A stretch of 64,000 bases of DNA from Valencia hispanica (lineage: Eukaryota; Chordata; Actinopteri; Cyprinodontiformes; Valenciidae): assembly GCA_963556495.2 (NCBI GenBank), contig OY747701.1:35952001-36016000 (forward strand), written 5' to 3'. The notes under the pieces were generated by a model. That model made no database searches and was not told the origin of the DNA. It worked only from the letters and a program-made list of their open reading frames with translations. A program made the translations under genes and the position numbers. The number at the start of each line of letters is the position of its first letter. The first letter of the stretch is position 1. Shown here piece after piece: positions 22,601-37,600 of the stretch.

Positions 22601-25600
22601 CTATTTCATTACCAAACCGTACTAAATGTCTCCACAACATGATCTTGACCTGTCTGCCAGTCTTCTATATTCCTTGGTCTTTGGGATGCTGATTGTTCTC
22701 CAATGTTCTCCAACAATCCTCTGAGAGCTTCAGAGAACAGCTGTATTTATTCATTGAATTACAAAAGGGTCGACTTCATTTACCAATTATTTGACTTCTG
22801 AAAGGCAATTGGCCTAGCTTTTATTTAGGGGTATCAGAGTAAAGAGAGATAGACACAAGTTAATCAAACCCTTTTCAAAGAAATGTACCTGAAGAAAATC
22901 ATATACAACTTTCCAGCCACTTCAAAATTAGAATCTAATTTATGTTGGTCTAGCTCATAAAACATCAATGAAACACACAGATGTTGGTGGAAAATACGGA
23001 AAAGTTACAGGGGATTTAATACGTTTCAAGCCACTGTAAAGCCAAAAACTCATTCTGCATTTAAATCTCCCCACAAATATGAACCATCCATCTGTGGCAC
23101 ATGACCTTTGAGCTCGTTATTGCTCAGCAGGGTTTGATGAATCCTGTTGCGATCATCATTTGAAACTTTGTAACTCACTGAAACACAGATTCTCATGGTG
23201 GCACATCCCCATCATAAGATTGTGCATAAATATTATTCTTTATTCCTCATTCAAGATATTGGTCACTTGTTGAACATTGTGCTAAAGCTGTGTAAATATT
23301 TTTTTAGGATTTATTATGATTTAAATTATTTATTATCAGACAGTTATTTGTCAAATATAGCTCTTCTCCATCCTGAATGGAGGATTACTATTCAACTCCA
23401 TACTGTATGATTAAACCCTGTTTTCCCATTTGTCTTTTAAGAAATTAGCAACAACTGTGAATCTCTTTCCTTTACTTCTAAATAAGTGTTTATGGTAGCA
23501 CAGTTTATTTAGAAATGGTGTACCTGCTGGGGACTCTCTATGGTTTTCCTCATCAGAGTCAGCAAAGACTTCAGCCAGTTCTTGGTCAGACATGTCCGTC
23601 AGCTCAGTGAGATCCAACAGGTCAAAGTGGACCTCCAGAGACGACACACTGCTCAGAGGTTCTGTGGTCAACAAGGACAAAACCAGCATGCTTTTAGTCA
23701 GAAGGAAAAGATTAAAAGTGTAATACTTTGCACAATTATTATTTCTCCTACAGAGTATTGAACATTTATTTTGACTTTAGTTTTTTTACATTCCTACTTA
23801 GGCATCTTTTTCTAAAATATTTCCCAGTGTATGTATTTAATCTTACTGTGTTCACTGAATGTCATTGTTGCAGCCCGACGCCTGTGTGTGCGTGACCAAA
23901 GACTGAAAATAAGAGATGAATATAGCCACTTCTTTACCATCCCACTGTATCATTTCACCCCTCAATGCAGCACCTGTTCATTTTATTACAAAAGCTTCTT
24001 CAGCAGGTCAAATGCTCTGCTGCCACAGCAGGGTCATATTTACATGTAGCATGCATTAATGTGCATGACTCAGCACTCCAACCAGGCATACAGCTGAATT
24101 GTTAATGCACCAAGGCAAGGGTAAAATTTAATCGGAAACGCAAGAAATTCATATATGCAGTACAGCAGGAGCCCAACAGCATTTGTTAGTCTCTGCATCG
24201 TTAAAGTGAGGAACTCATTAAGTGTGCACACTGCAATAAAAAGGCAGTTTGAGATCTTTAAAAACTTTTACTACCTTTACATATACCTTGTACAATTCAA
24301 CTATATCAAACAAATTTATGGATGGAAAATATATAAGCACTAACAAAGCTGCGATAACATGGTTGCAAGTGTGCCCACCTTCAAAACCCTTTGTTGATTT
24401 AATGTTTTATTCAGCAGAGCCAATGCACAGACAGTTGCTTGAAAGACGAAGGTTGAAGGTTTGAATTAAAAAATAGAAAATGTACAGGTCTTTGCCCTCA
24501 AAAAACCGAATAAAGAACATGGAACGAAAATCAGGCATGAAATAGAACAGAAGAATCCAGCACTGAATAATAAAGAATCAGGAGCCTAAAAACAGAGGCA
24601 GGATTGTAAAGTGACAAGAGTACAAGATTAACTAATCAGAGGAAATATGGTACAGCTGTGGCAGGAAGAAAGTCCGGAAACTGAGGGAGGAGACTAATTA
24701 ATATAGAAGGAACTGAACTATGGCTCAAAGGATCTAGAAACCAAAAAGTAAAAAGCCTGACAGTAAACAAACACAAAAAAATTAAAGGAACAGTACACAA
24801 GAAATAAACCAAGAAAATGAACTGGATGTGGCAAGACCTACAGAACAGAAATAAACTGAAAGGTAATGATTTAAACACAAACATTAAAGAAGACCAAACA
24901 CCCAAGGATTATAACACTTGAAGGATTCATTGTTTTGATTCTAGCTTTCAGTCATCTTGGGTTGGCATGCTTTGTCCCATCTACCTCCAAATCTATCAGA
25001 TTGGAGGACATCTCTTCTCAAATAATCTTTAGAGAAATTTACCTTTGGTTCAGTGAAGCCATTCTTTTACTGATTGGGATTCATGCTTAAACCCACAGTG
25101 ACTCTGGAATACTAAAACCTCTTTTTGTCTTCATCTTTCAAGGAGACACATCAAGGTTATGAGTCAAACCTGATTGACATCTGGATTTGTTGTCAATATC
25201 TACCATCTTCATAAAGTCTCCAAGTTCATCTAAAGATAAGTAACCTCAGAGCATGATCATTTCATGTTTCCTCATGTCCTAGGACAAAGGTTTGAAAGAT
25301 GTTAACCAGGCATAGATGTTTTCTTTGGAAGAACAGTATTCAAACTCAAATCCTTTGTCCAGACATTAGGAAACTAGGAGATTGTTCAATTTCCATCTTT
25401 TATGTTTAGGAGTTTTTTGGAAGAATGTCTAGCAATTCTAATGTCACTGTTCCAAATGAACCCCTGTTATTGACGGTTGTTTTCACTGTACTATTTATAT
25501 AAAGTGCCCTGAAATCTCTCCTGGCTAATATCTTTGTAGAATGAGATCTTTATTTCTAGTTTTTTAAATCTCTAGTTTTTGAAATCTCTTCAAACTATGA

Positions 25601-28600
25601 TTTAAGCTTAAGAATGTAAATGTGCAAATGTCAGGAAACTCTGACTGGACAGCTGAACTTTATTATGGTTAATTAGTTCTACTATTACTGATAGCAGGCA
25701 TTTATTCAAGAAACTGAATCAAAAGATTAACAGCTATGCAGTAAAGTCATTCACCTTTATCAAGTTATCTTCTTACATGTTTTCAAATTGAATTGGAAGC
25801 CACTTTCAAATTATTTTTCATGGTCTCATGATTTTATGTCACTAGAACCTCGCATTTTAACGAGGACATAAACGTTTTTTAGTCAAAGTCCAGATACGTC
25901 ACAGAAACAGATGAGCGTGTGATTTCCTCATAAATTAGTTGACAACAGCTTACCCTGTAAAGTCTAAAGTAAAGCTCTTGGGTCAGACTTTGAACGGAGA
26001 ACAAAAGGAGAATGGCAGGCTGAAAACTGCTATTATCCTGTCTGCATGCTGCTTTCAGGGCTATTTCATGCTGAAGAGGCAAAGCCAAATCTCCTGCTGC
26101 TTTCTTTGTCTGCTGTACCTAATTTCCTCCATCCTACACCAAACAAACCCAATATCGATTCATAGAAGAGTATCCATCATGCTATGAGCCATGTGTCAAA
26201 TATATTAGGAGCATTCAACACAATGTGTGGCGGGATACATGTGAGATTAAAACAAGGAAGCTGTAATCATCAGAAAGTATAGACAGATTTTATCATTTCC
26301 AATTATTTCTGAGTCTTTTAAGAAATATATTTTTCATTTAATCCACTGAAAGGGGCTTGTTACCAGCTACCTTTATGAGCATAATTTTTGGTTAAGTGGA
26401 AACTAGAGGCAATGCAACATGAAGGGAATTGTGGGGGAGGAGATGAAAAGCAAAGGAGAGGAAGGATGATGGAGAAAGTAGGGATAGTTGAAACTACAGG
26501 GAAGAGGACAAATGCAAATGCAAAAACAGGGGAGAAAAAAGACAAATATAAAAAAATTAGGTGGATTTTTTTCTCTCCAATTATTGCATTATAATTCCCA
26601 ATCAGCTATGCTTCCTTTTTCAGCTGTTGTTTCCTCCATGTTTTTTTTCTTTTTGGCATCCTCCACATACCCTCTTTTCTTAAATTATTGATCAGTGCGA
26701 TTTCCCTCCCAGGCAGGCACTGAAACAACTGCCTCATCTCAAAAGATGATCAGAGGACCTCTGAGACATGATTGGGGAGGACTACTAAATCCTGCTGAGA
26801 CACGCCTTAGCTAAAGCCAAAGCCCAAAAGGATTTTTTGTCTAAAGCATATGTAGATTAATCTCTCTCTGCATACAAAATGGTGAACTGGATTTCACAGT
26901 TTTAAAAAGGGCAGGATAGACAGCTAAATCAGAATGTTTCTGGCTTTCAAGAAAAAATAGGAAAGCAAGGTTAAGCTTCATGTTGCATCAACCCAGTCTT
27001 TGTCTACTTTACCTGTGTCGCCTCTGAGCTGACTGAAAAGGTCTGATAGTTATTTCTTTAAAAAAAACTATTATTTGTTTACATAATTTTTCCCTTTCTA
27101 CTATTATAAAAAGTTACAAAAACATTTTACACTGCACTTTAGTTTAGGGTTTCTGTATATATATTTTTTGTGTTCTGTTTTTATATCTTATCGTATATGC
27201 TGGCAGATCTAAATAAAAACAACTTGTATTTGGTCAAAATTTCAAGAAAGGAAGTAGATTTTTTGAAACATCAACCTGTGTATGTATTTGAAGTATGGTG
27301 TGTACTAGAATGAAAGATGTATTATATTTTACTGCACTTTTGCTGTGACATCAGTACACAGGACATTATTTTACACTCTATACAGAAGTTTATGACCACT
27401 TGAACATCCAGGGTTGAACGTTTAATGCTCCAGATGTCATCTATAGGTTCCCCACAACTGGTCACATGCACTCACTGACCACTTTATTAGGCACACCTGT
27501 CCAACTGCTTGTTAACGCAAACTTCTAATCAGCCAACACATGGCGGCAACTCAATGCATTTAGGCATGTAGACATGGTCAAGACGATCTGCTGCAGTTCA
27601 AACAGAGCAACAGAATGGGGAAGAAAGGTGATTTAAGTGACTTTGAACGTGGCATGGTTGTTGGTGCCAGATGGGCTTTTCTGAGTATTTCAGAAACTGC
27701 TGATCTACTGGGATTTTCACGCACAACCATCTCTATGGTTTACAGAGAATGATACGAAAAAGGGAAAATATCCAGTGAGCGGCAGTTCTGCGGGTGAAAA
27801 TGCCTTGTTGATGCAAGGGGTCAGAGGAGAATGGCCAGACAGGTTCAAGCTGATAGAAAGGGAACAGTACCTCAAATAACAACTCGTTACAACCAAGGTA
27901 TGCAGAAGAGCATCTCTGAACGCACAACACGTCAAACCTTGAGGCAGATGGGCTACAGCAGCAGAAGACCACACCAGGTGCCCCTCCTGTCAGCTAAGAA
28001 CAGGAAACTGAGGCTACAATTCGCACATGCTCCCTGAAATTGGACAATAGAAGATTGGAAAAATGTTGCCGTCTGATGAGTCTCGATTTCTGCTGCGGCA
28101 TTTGGATGGTAGGGTCAGAATTTGGCGTCAACAACATGAAAGCATGGATCCATCCTGCCATGTATCAACGGTTCAGGCTGCTGCTGGTGGTGTAATGGTT
28201 TGGGAAACATTTTCTTGGCAAACTTTTGTCCCCTTAGTACCAATTGAGAATCGTTGCAACGCCACAGCCTACCTGAGTATTGTAGCTGACCATGTCCATC
28301 CCTTTATGACCACGGTGTACCCATCTTTACAGATTAAAAATGAGCCCATAAAAACCACATTCCCATCCCTCTCCCACAGATTTAAAAGCATGATCACTAT
28401 TATACCCCGTCCTCCCAACCCAACCCCCATGCGCACACACACTCAATAGCAACAATAAAAGCACATTGGGCCAAGTACAGATTTGCCATCAAATGATCCA
28501 TTTGCACTAGCAGCAGCACATCAACAGCAGCACCCAAAGCACTGACACAGGGCGCCCAGAGGAGGCAAGACTGAGACCCCCACCTCCACCCAAGCACTAC

Positions 28601-31600
28601 CTGGAGAGCACCCAGGCAGCTACAGCCGACCACTGCTCCCGAGCCAGAGGGCTCTCACAGAGGAAACACTGGAAGGAAGATTAAAATAACAGGTTAAAAT
28701 ATAAAGATAAACAGTGGAGGAATATGATAAGACTAAGTAATAAAACAGTGATAAATACTTAAAAAATACTTTTACTAGTTTATAAATCATCGAATGGCTT
28801 AGCACCAAAGTATGTTGAAGATCTACTGTTAATATACCAAGTCACCAGACCACTCAGGTCCTCTAATTCCAGTCTGCTGAACATCCCTAGAATTAGAACC
28901 AAACATGGAGAAGCAGCTTTCAGTTTCTATACTCCTTTAATCTGGAACAATCTTCCAGACAACTGCAAAGCTGCTGAAACATTGAGTTCTTTTAAATCAT
29001 GGCTAAAAACGAGCTGCCTTTGAGTAATGTTTTCATGTATCATGTTTCTGTGTATGCTTCTTGCTTTATTGCTGTTTTTACTTTATATGCTTTGTCTGTG
29101 TTTTACTGCTATTTTCATTTTACCCCATAATCATGTAAAGCATGTTGAATTATCTTGTTGTTGAAAGTGTGCTATACAAATAAAATTGCCTTCCCTTGGC
29201 TTGATAAAGTGTAAGCAAGAGAAACATGCAAATGAGTCAAACAGACTATAAAAGCTAAACTAAAAAGGTTAGTCTTGAGCCTGCTCTTAAAAACATAAAC
29301 GTTCTCTGCGGCCCTGAGGTCCTCCAGCAGCCTGTTCCAGAGGTGAGGGCCATAAAACTGGAAAGACGCCTCGCCAGGAGTGTGTGTCCTGACTTTAGGG
29401 ATGACAAGGAGATGGCTGCCAGAGGAGCGCAGAGACTGCAAAGGTTCATATGGTAAAAGCAGTTCTGACAGATGAGAAGGCGCAAGACCATTAGGACACT
29501 TAAAAACCATTATTAGAACCTTAACACCAATCCTAAAACATACTGGGAGCCAATACAATTAATTGAAGATGAGTGGTTTTGTGCATTTATCAGAAAAAAG
29601 TCGAAGCCACTGCCCTTTCACCCTCTTCATGAATTCAACAAACTGAGTCATCTTTCTTAGTGCTGACAGAGAATCTGCATCCTGCAGCATTAGATTGAGC
29701 AACATTGTTTTGGGGTCAGGGCTTTAAAACCTACCGAGAATTTATGTGAGGTGACTTAGAAAGGAGTTGGAATTGATTCTCTGTGGATTGTGCGTTGTGG
29801 TGACGGGGTAAGCCGTATTGCGTCATTTCCTGTTGTCACTGCTGTGCTCCGTGGAGCTGTTTTGGTGTTCAAACGCTCTTGAATTGATCTTATTTTCTCT
29901 GTGCTGAGGCTTTTCTAAGTTATTTTAACATACAATCACACTAAAACACACATTTTGTGGTGGTGTACTTTACGTTTTGGGAACTCCTCGTGTTTCACAC
30001 AGTTTTTCTTTGGGTGGAAGGTCTCGCTAGCTCAGTTAGCTTAGCTTCATTGCGGCTATGGCTACTCTTCTCTCTCCTGTCTCTAACTCTTCTCTTCTCT
30101 CTTGCTCTCTCTGTCAGATGTTTAGTTACTTCCCTGCCTCCTTTAGTGATAATGGTAACTGTAATAAATGTAATATTTTTGTAGCTTTGGAGGCGAGGGT
30201 ATCAGAATTAGAAGCACGGCTCCGCGCTGTTGAAAAACCAGCAGATAGCCGTAGCCCATTAGCCAGCGCGGAGCCAACAAGGATAGATCCCCCTAGCTGT
30301 CCTCCGGTAGAGCCCGCGCAGCCGGGACCTCTAGGCGGCTGGGTGACTGTACGTAGGAAGCATAGTTCTAGGACCCAGCCCCCGGGCCACCACCAACCGG
30401 TCCAAGTTTCTAACAGATTTTCCCCGCTCAGCGACACACCCGCTGAGAAGCCGGCCCTGGTAATTGGCAGCTCCATAGTCAGAAACGTGGCTTTAGAGAC
30501 ACCATTGACCATAGTCAAATGTTTGCCAGGGGCCAGAACGGGCGACATCAAATCCTACCTGAAACTGCTGGCTAAAGATAAGCGTAAATACAGTAAGATT
30601 GTTATTCACGCTGGCGGTAATGACACCCGGTTACGCCAATCGGAGGTCACTAAAATTAGTGTTGCTTCGGTGTGTAAGTTTGCCAAAACAATGTCAGACT
30701 CGGTAATCTTTTCTGGTCCCCTGCCTGATCGGACCAGTGACGATACGTTTAGCCGCATGCTGTCATTCCATCAATGGTTGTCTAGGTGGTGTCCTGCAAA
30801 CGATGTGGGCTACATTGATAACTGGAGAACTTTTTGGGGAAAACCTGGTCTGATCCGGAGAGACGGCATCCATCCCACTTTGGATGGAGCAGCTCTTCTT
30901 TCTAGGAATATGGCCGAATTTATTAGTCCTCCAAAACACTGACAACCCAGGGTCCAGACCAGGAAGCAGAGTCGTAGTTTAACCCACCTCTCTGCTGCTT
31001 CTGTACTGTTACCCACCCATTACCCTATAGAAACAGTGTCTTGCTCACGGCCAAAATTAAATGGATTAAAAGTTAAGCCAACAAAAGCAAATTATGGAAA
31101 TCTCATAAAAATAAATACAACTTTGAGTGAAAATAAATCTATTAAATGTGGTTTATTAAACATAAGATCTCTCTCCTCAAAGACTTTGTTAGTAAATGAC
31201 TTGATTTGTGATAATCACATTGATTTCCTTTGTCTCACAGAAACCTGGTTGCAGCAGGAGGATTATGTCAGTATAAATGAGTCAACTCCTTCCAGTCATT
31301 TAAATTTTCACATTCCTAGAAATACTGGGCGAGGAGGAGGAGTTGCAACCATTTTCCATTCTGATTTACTAATTAGTCCCAGACCAATTGATAGCTACAG
31401 TTCTTTTGAACATCTAACCCTTAATTTTCCTCATCCAAGTTGCAAAACATTAAGACAATTTTTGTTTGTGGTTTTGTATCGTCCACCAGGCCCTTACTCT
31501 CAATTCTTGGATCAGATCTCACATTTTTTATCTGATTTAGTATTAAATACTGATGGGGTTATTATAGTGGGGGACTTCAATATTCATGTGGATACTGAAA

Positions 31601-34600
31601 GTGATAGCCTAAATGCAGCCTTTAATGCTATTTTAGACTCAATTGGCTTTACTCAAAAAGTACAGGGATCGACCCACTCAGGTAAACACACTTTGGACCT
31701 TGTACTGACATACGGTATTGAGTGTGAGGAAATAACAGTCCACCCACATAACCCGGTCCTGTCTGACCACTTCTTGATAACCTTTGAATTTACTTTAACT
31801 GACCATCTTAAATCTGAAAGAAAATGTCATTATAGTAGAACTTTATCAGACAATGCTGTAACAATTTTTAAAGAATCTGTTCCATTCTTACTTTCCTCAG
31901 TGTCTCAGAGTAACACAGTGGATGGCAGCAATTCTATCTCTAACCCTTCAGAAATTGATGGTCTGGTTCACAGCGTTACGTCCTCATTGCGTTTGGCATT
32001 AGATAGTGTAGCCCCATTAAAAAAGAAAGTGGCTAGCCATAGGAGGCTGACTCCTTGGTTTAACGCAGAGTTGCGTACTTTAAAGCAGAATACTAGGAAG
32101 TTGGAGAGAAAATGGCGCTCTACACACCTAGAGGATTCCTATTTAACCTGGAATAACAGTCTACTGCTGTATAAAAAGACCCTTCGACAAGCTAGAACAG
32201 CATATTTTTCATCATTAATAGAGGCGAATAAAAACAATCCTAGGTTTCTTTTTAGTACAGTTGCCAAACTTACACAGAGTCATAGCTCTGTTGAGCAAAC
32301 TATTCCCCCAGCTCTTAGGAGTGATGACTTTATGAGATTCTTCATAAATAAAATAAATTTCATTAAAAATAAAATCATTGGCACCCTCCCAAACATGATT
32401 ACTTCTTCCTCAGTAAATGAAAGAACTGTAGAACCTCAGTTGTGCTTAGGCTGTTTTGATTCAGTCGAGCTTTCAGAATTATCAAAAATATTAGTCTCAT
32501 CTAAACCTTCAACTTGTATGTTGGACCCAATCCCAACCAAATTATTTAAAGAAGTGTTCCATTTGGTTCCTGGCCCCATTTTGGATATGATGAATCTATC
32601 CTTAGTAAACGGATACGTACCACAGGAATTTAAAATAGCTGTAATTAAACCTTTACTCAAGAAACCTTCCCTTGATCAAGATGACTTAGTGAATTACAGA
32701 CCTATATCTAACCTTCCTTTCTTATCCAAAGTCCTTGAGAAAAATAGTTGCTAATCAAGTCTGTGAACATCTAAACAGTAACGAGCTGTTTGAAGAGTTC
32801 CAGTCAGGTTTTAGAGCTCATCATAGCACTGAAACAGCACTGGTGAAGGTTACTGATGATATTCTCAGATAATGGACCTCAGATAATGGACTGGTGTCTG
32901 TTCTGGTTTTGTTAGATCTCAGTGCTGCTTTTGACACAGTCGATCATAATATTCTCTTAGAAAGGCTTGAACATGTTGCAGGGATCAAAGGAACAGCACT
33001 AGGCTGGTTTAAATCATATTTGTCTGATAGATTCCAGTTTGTTCATCTAAATGATAAATCATCTTCACTCTCAAGGGTTACTTGTGGAGTTCCACAGGGT
33101 TCTGTCCTTGGACCAATTCTTTTCACCATATATGCTTCCAATTGGTAGAATCATTAGACAGCATGGGATAAATTTCCACAGCTATGCCGATGATACACAA
33201 CTATATTTATCCATAAATCCTGATGAAGCCAGTCCCTTAGGTAGATTACAGGCATGTCTGGAAGACATAAAAGCATGGATGACCCTAAACTTTTTGCTTT
33301 TAAATTCTGACAAGACAGAAGTTGCTGTCTTTGGACCAGAAGTTCTTAAACAGAAACTGATTAGTCAATCACTTCATCTGGATGGCATTAAATTGGCCCC
33401 CAGTAATAACGTAAAGAACCTCGGCGTTATTTTTGACCAAGACTTGACATTTAAATCCCATATTAAACAGGTTTCTAGGATTTCTTTCTTTCACCTCCGG
33501 AATATTGCTAAAATTAGAAACATCCTGTCCAGGAGTGATGCTGGGAAACTAGTCCATGCATTTGTTACCTCAAGGCTGGACTACTGTAATTCTTTACTAT
33601 CAGGAAGTCCACAAAATGCCATTAAAAGCCTTCCGTTGATCCAAAATGCGGCAGCAAGAGTTCTGATGAATATTAAAAAGAGAGATCACATTTCTCCTGT
33701 TTTAGCTTCCCTTCATTGGCTCCCTGTTAAATCCAGAATAGAATTTAAGATCCTTCTTCTTACATACAAAGCCCTTAATAATCAAGCTCCATCATACATC
33801 AGAGATCTAATTGTTCCATATGTTCCTAAAAGAGCACTTCGCTCTCAGACTGCAGGTTTACTTGTAGTTCCTAGGATCTCTAAAAGTAGAATGGGAGGCA
33901 GATCTTTTAGTTATCAGGCTCCTCTCCTGTGGAACCAGCTCCCAGCTTTAGTCCGTGAGGCAGACACTCTGTTTACTTTTAAGGCCAGGCTTAAAACTTT
34001 CCTTTTTGATAAAGCTTATAGTTAGAGTGGCTTAGGTCATCCTGAGCTATCTCTGTAGTTATGCTGCTATAGGCTTAGACTGCTGGAGGACAGACTTACC
34101 AATTTTCTTCACTCTGCTACTTCCTTTTCTCCTACGACTCTCCAGTTGTATTACAGTACATTCTGTTATTTCGACTGTTAACTTTGTTTTCTCTCAGTGT
34201 TTTTCTCTCCATAGAAGATATACCTGGTCTGGTATCCTGCTTGGCTGCAATGCCCTGTTGGACGGGGGGCATCGACTGGGATGATCCTCTCAGTAACTGA
34301 ACATCCACTGTGTCCTGTTATCAACTTTTTACTTTCTGTAATATAGAAAGTTATCTTATATCAGATCTTCTGTTCCTTCTGTGTTTCTGCTCTGTCTTCT
34401 CAAACCCCCAGACGGTCGTGGCAGATGGCCGCTCCTACTGAGCCTGGTTCTGTTGGAGGTTTCTTCCTGTTAAAGGGGAGTTTTTCCTCTCCACTGTCGC
34501 TACATGCTTGCTCAGTATGAGGGATTGCTGAAGGATTGCTGTGGTTGGAAATCTGCCCAACCTCACGCCAATGACTGACGCAATCTGCTGGGATTCCTTA

Positions 34601-37600
34601 AATAGGAAACTTTTTAACTGATTGGAATGTTTGTATAAATGTATTGAAATAACTTCTTGTTAAGTGCCTTGAGATGACATCTGTTGTGAATTGGCGCTAT
34701 ATAAATGAACTGAATTGAATTGAATGTACATTTCATTGTATTAGCACAGATAGCTATGGTTTAGCCAGTAAAGCCACAAAAGTGCTTTACAAGTCCAAAA
34801 AATCTGTAGCAGCCTGGAGTTTAGCTATAGAGTATAGATATTACTTAGGCTTAGGCATAGGTCGTTTTAATTTCAAGGTACATCAAACTTTTTTTTAAAA
34901 GTATTATACAGTTATGACCATTTAAAGTCATTTTGATGGGATGCCAAAAGTGTGGAGTGACGAGTAAAGCTCTCTCTGACTGACTGGAGCACAAAGTACT
35001 GTATCTGTCCTTCCCCCATCTATTGCTGCTATTGCCAGCCAGCTAGCTGAAATAGGGCTGCTACACGTTTAACAAAAGACAAATTTGGATGTGCAAAACT
35101 TGCGCAACAGCTGGACATAGAGAAACAGTACCGGCAAAAAAGTAGTTGGCAAGCTACAATTGGTATGTATGTTAAGAAGTCAACTTAAGCAAATTCCACT
35201 TTGCTTACTCTGTAAAAAGCATAATTATGCTAAATTATGTTTAATATTATTATTCTTTGCATTAGGTTATAGGAAACAACTATTCAGTGGTTGTAGATTT
35301 TATGTGTTTGATCTATAGTGTGTGTATCAAAACTGAAATAACAATGAATAAATCCACTTAATGACAACTGCAATATTCAATATGTTAAATTATTTTAACA
35401 GCAGTGGGGGAAATTGTTGTGTTTTGGGTTTGAATAAAAGCAATCAGATTATCTTATACACTTTACATATTTTGCTTTAAACTGATATGTAAATCCTGTG
35501 AAATGTTTATATTTAAATTATTTTTTTCTTATGAAAAATATTGTTTCTTCTGGTACATTAACGTCCTTTTCTTTAGAGCTTTGACAGTTTGGGTCCAAAA
35601 ATAATTATTGAACATATCTCAGGAGCCAAGTTACCGTTTCTCTTTTAGATACTGTATTATTGTATTATTCTACTGTCGGGTTTCTGTAGTATTTGCTAAA
35701 TAAATCAGAACATAACTTAAACTCCCCAGGGATCTCAAATGCATTAAGCATGAAGCATGTTGATGTGAGTGAATCCTCATTTACAACATTTAAAAAGTTT
35801 TAATTAGACCTAGTTCAAATACTCTTCTATTTAGAATAATGTTACTTATATTTTCTATTTGAACTAACATTGTGTTCCCTTTTTTTTATTCTGGTCCATC
35901 TTCCTCTGACTGATTTCCCCCTCTTGTCTCACCATATTATCTGACCTGCCAGGTACCAAGGCTAGGTTAATGTGTCACTTTAAATCCCAGATACATGAAT
36001 GTGATCCTCTGAGTGTTGAGTTAGTGAAGCAGATAAAAGTGGCCTTGTTGTCACTCATGCAGCCTCTGTATTTTCAATTTCTGTGCTTCTGTGGTCGGGT
36101 GCTTTGGTGGCACATATACACAAGCCTCTGTGCGGCACAATAAGTCCTTTCAGAAGAAAATGTGTCACAGTGATCTGGCAGAGCCGAATATTTAAAGAAG
36201 ACAGAGATGGTTAAACATTTAGCATTAGTGCATACTAGATGTAATCTAAATCCACAGTTTATCATCATTAACAATGAAGGCACTTTCCTTTTTCTCCTCC
36301 TTGAGAAGTGTGGCAGCTAATCTGTCCACACTCAGAAAGTGTCACTTTTAAGAAGTTCACAAGATTTTTATTGAAAATTCTCAAATGTTTCATAGCTTTC
36401 ATATCTCCTTCTCTTTAACAGTTTTTCTTGCACTTACGTCTCTTCTCACTGATGTGCAGCAGGCTGGCAGTGTGGCCCGACAGGCTGCCCTCTCCCTCCC
36501 CTGACGGGAGCTGGAACAGCTCCTTGGAAAGATCTCCTGAGCTGGATGGCTTCAGCAGCTTCTGGATGTCTTTGTTGGGCTCTGTCATCACATGTTTCCC
36601 AGAAACGGAAAGCGAGGGAGTAGGGGAAGCAAAGTAAAGTTATTGATCAGCTGATTAAGAAATCTGACGTTTTCTCAATAAGTTTTATTTCCAATTAAAA
36701 ATAGATGGAAGGGGTAGGATGACAGTTAGCAAGGGACCAAGGCTGGAAGGCATGACAGAAAAGTTGCAAAGAAAGACAGAAGTACATAAAGGAAGGTAGG
36801 AAAGATAGGGTGGAAAGAAAGAAGGAAGGAAGGAGAAAAGAGAGGGGCAGGATAGAAGGACAGACAACATTTAAACAGTAGTAGAGAATAAAGTCTGGAA
36901 ATACAGACATTTTTTATGCTGTATTTTGGTTTTCTATATTTATGAAAATATGGAAAACTCTTCAAACTTCATTTTTGTTAAATTTGCTCAATGTTAGATG
37001 ATTGCTCTTTCATACCTACATCATGCAGTCAAGTGTATGCCTTGAAACTGCAGGTTTAATACACGGTCCATATTAACAAATGGTTTGTTTGATTGTAAAC
37101 ATGTTTAAAAAGATCTCAGCAGTGTTTTTAGTTATGGACCTTTGATTGGTTATTCCTGAATAAACTTTTATTTACAGTTTTATTTAAAGAAACTCAATAA
37201 TCATCTTCCCGCTGATACATGTTGTTTGCATTTCCACTTTGGTCCAAAAATCCTAAAAAGATCAGGCTTGTTGGTCAGTAGTTTCATGAAAAAACAGCAT
37301 CTCTTGGTGTTGCGTGCTGAAGCTGCAGGTCTGTCTGACACAGCAGTGCACGGATGCACGGCATAGAAGGTACAATACAAAGGTGGAGAGGACCACTGAG
37401 TCACTCCCCTAGAGGCTTGTGATTTGCTTTGGTTGAGCTTTGAAACCAAATATTCAAAATTAGATTTTACTTCTCTGGTTCCATCTTTTGTTCTCATGAT
37501 CAAAGATCATTGTTGACAACGAGGATAATTTTTTTCCCTATTCTTTGTGTTCCTGCAGTCATTGCTGTCAATGTGCTGTCAATTGGCTATATTTCCACCT

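Larger units (their letters stand above)
29790..34735 (+). mobile_element. Near-full-length L2/CR1-type LINE
   Basis: 5' UTR-like sequence, ORF1 (30058-30942), ORF2 (31000-34025, frame-broken), a 0.7-kb 3' UTR and the typical end cgctatataaatgaactgaattgaattgaa. It lies in dbndd1 intron 2 in antisense to the gene. The 5' boundary is a guess from where the sequence becomes unlike the flank. Further 3' ends of the same family are found at 16765-17800 (+), 38463-38900 (-) and 61856-61990 (-). Confidence 0.9.

Noticed and set aside
23411..23523. Continuation of the dbndd1 exon frame past GCAG
   Set aside because: A good donor (gtacac) and perfect phase fit to the exon at 13507-13661 show this is intron.
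36577..36640. dbndd1 starting at the ATG in front of ACAGAGCCC (36590 region)
   Set aside because: The phase-1 acceptor gatgacag and exon 1 at 43396-43426 give a better gene model; the internal ATG overlaps the acceptor.
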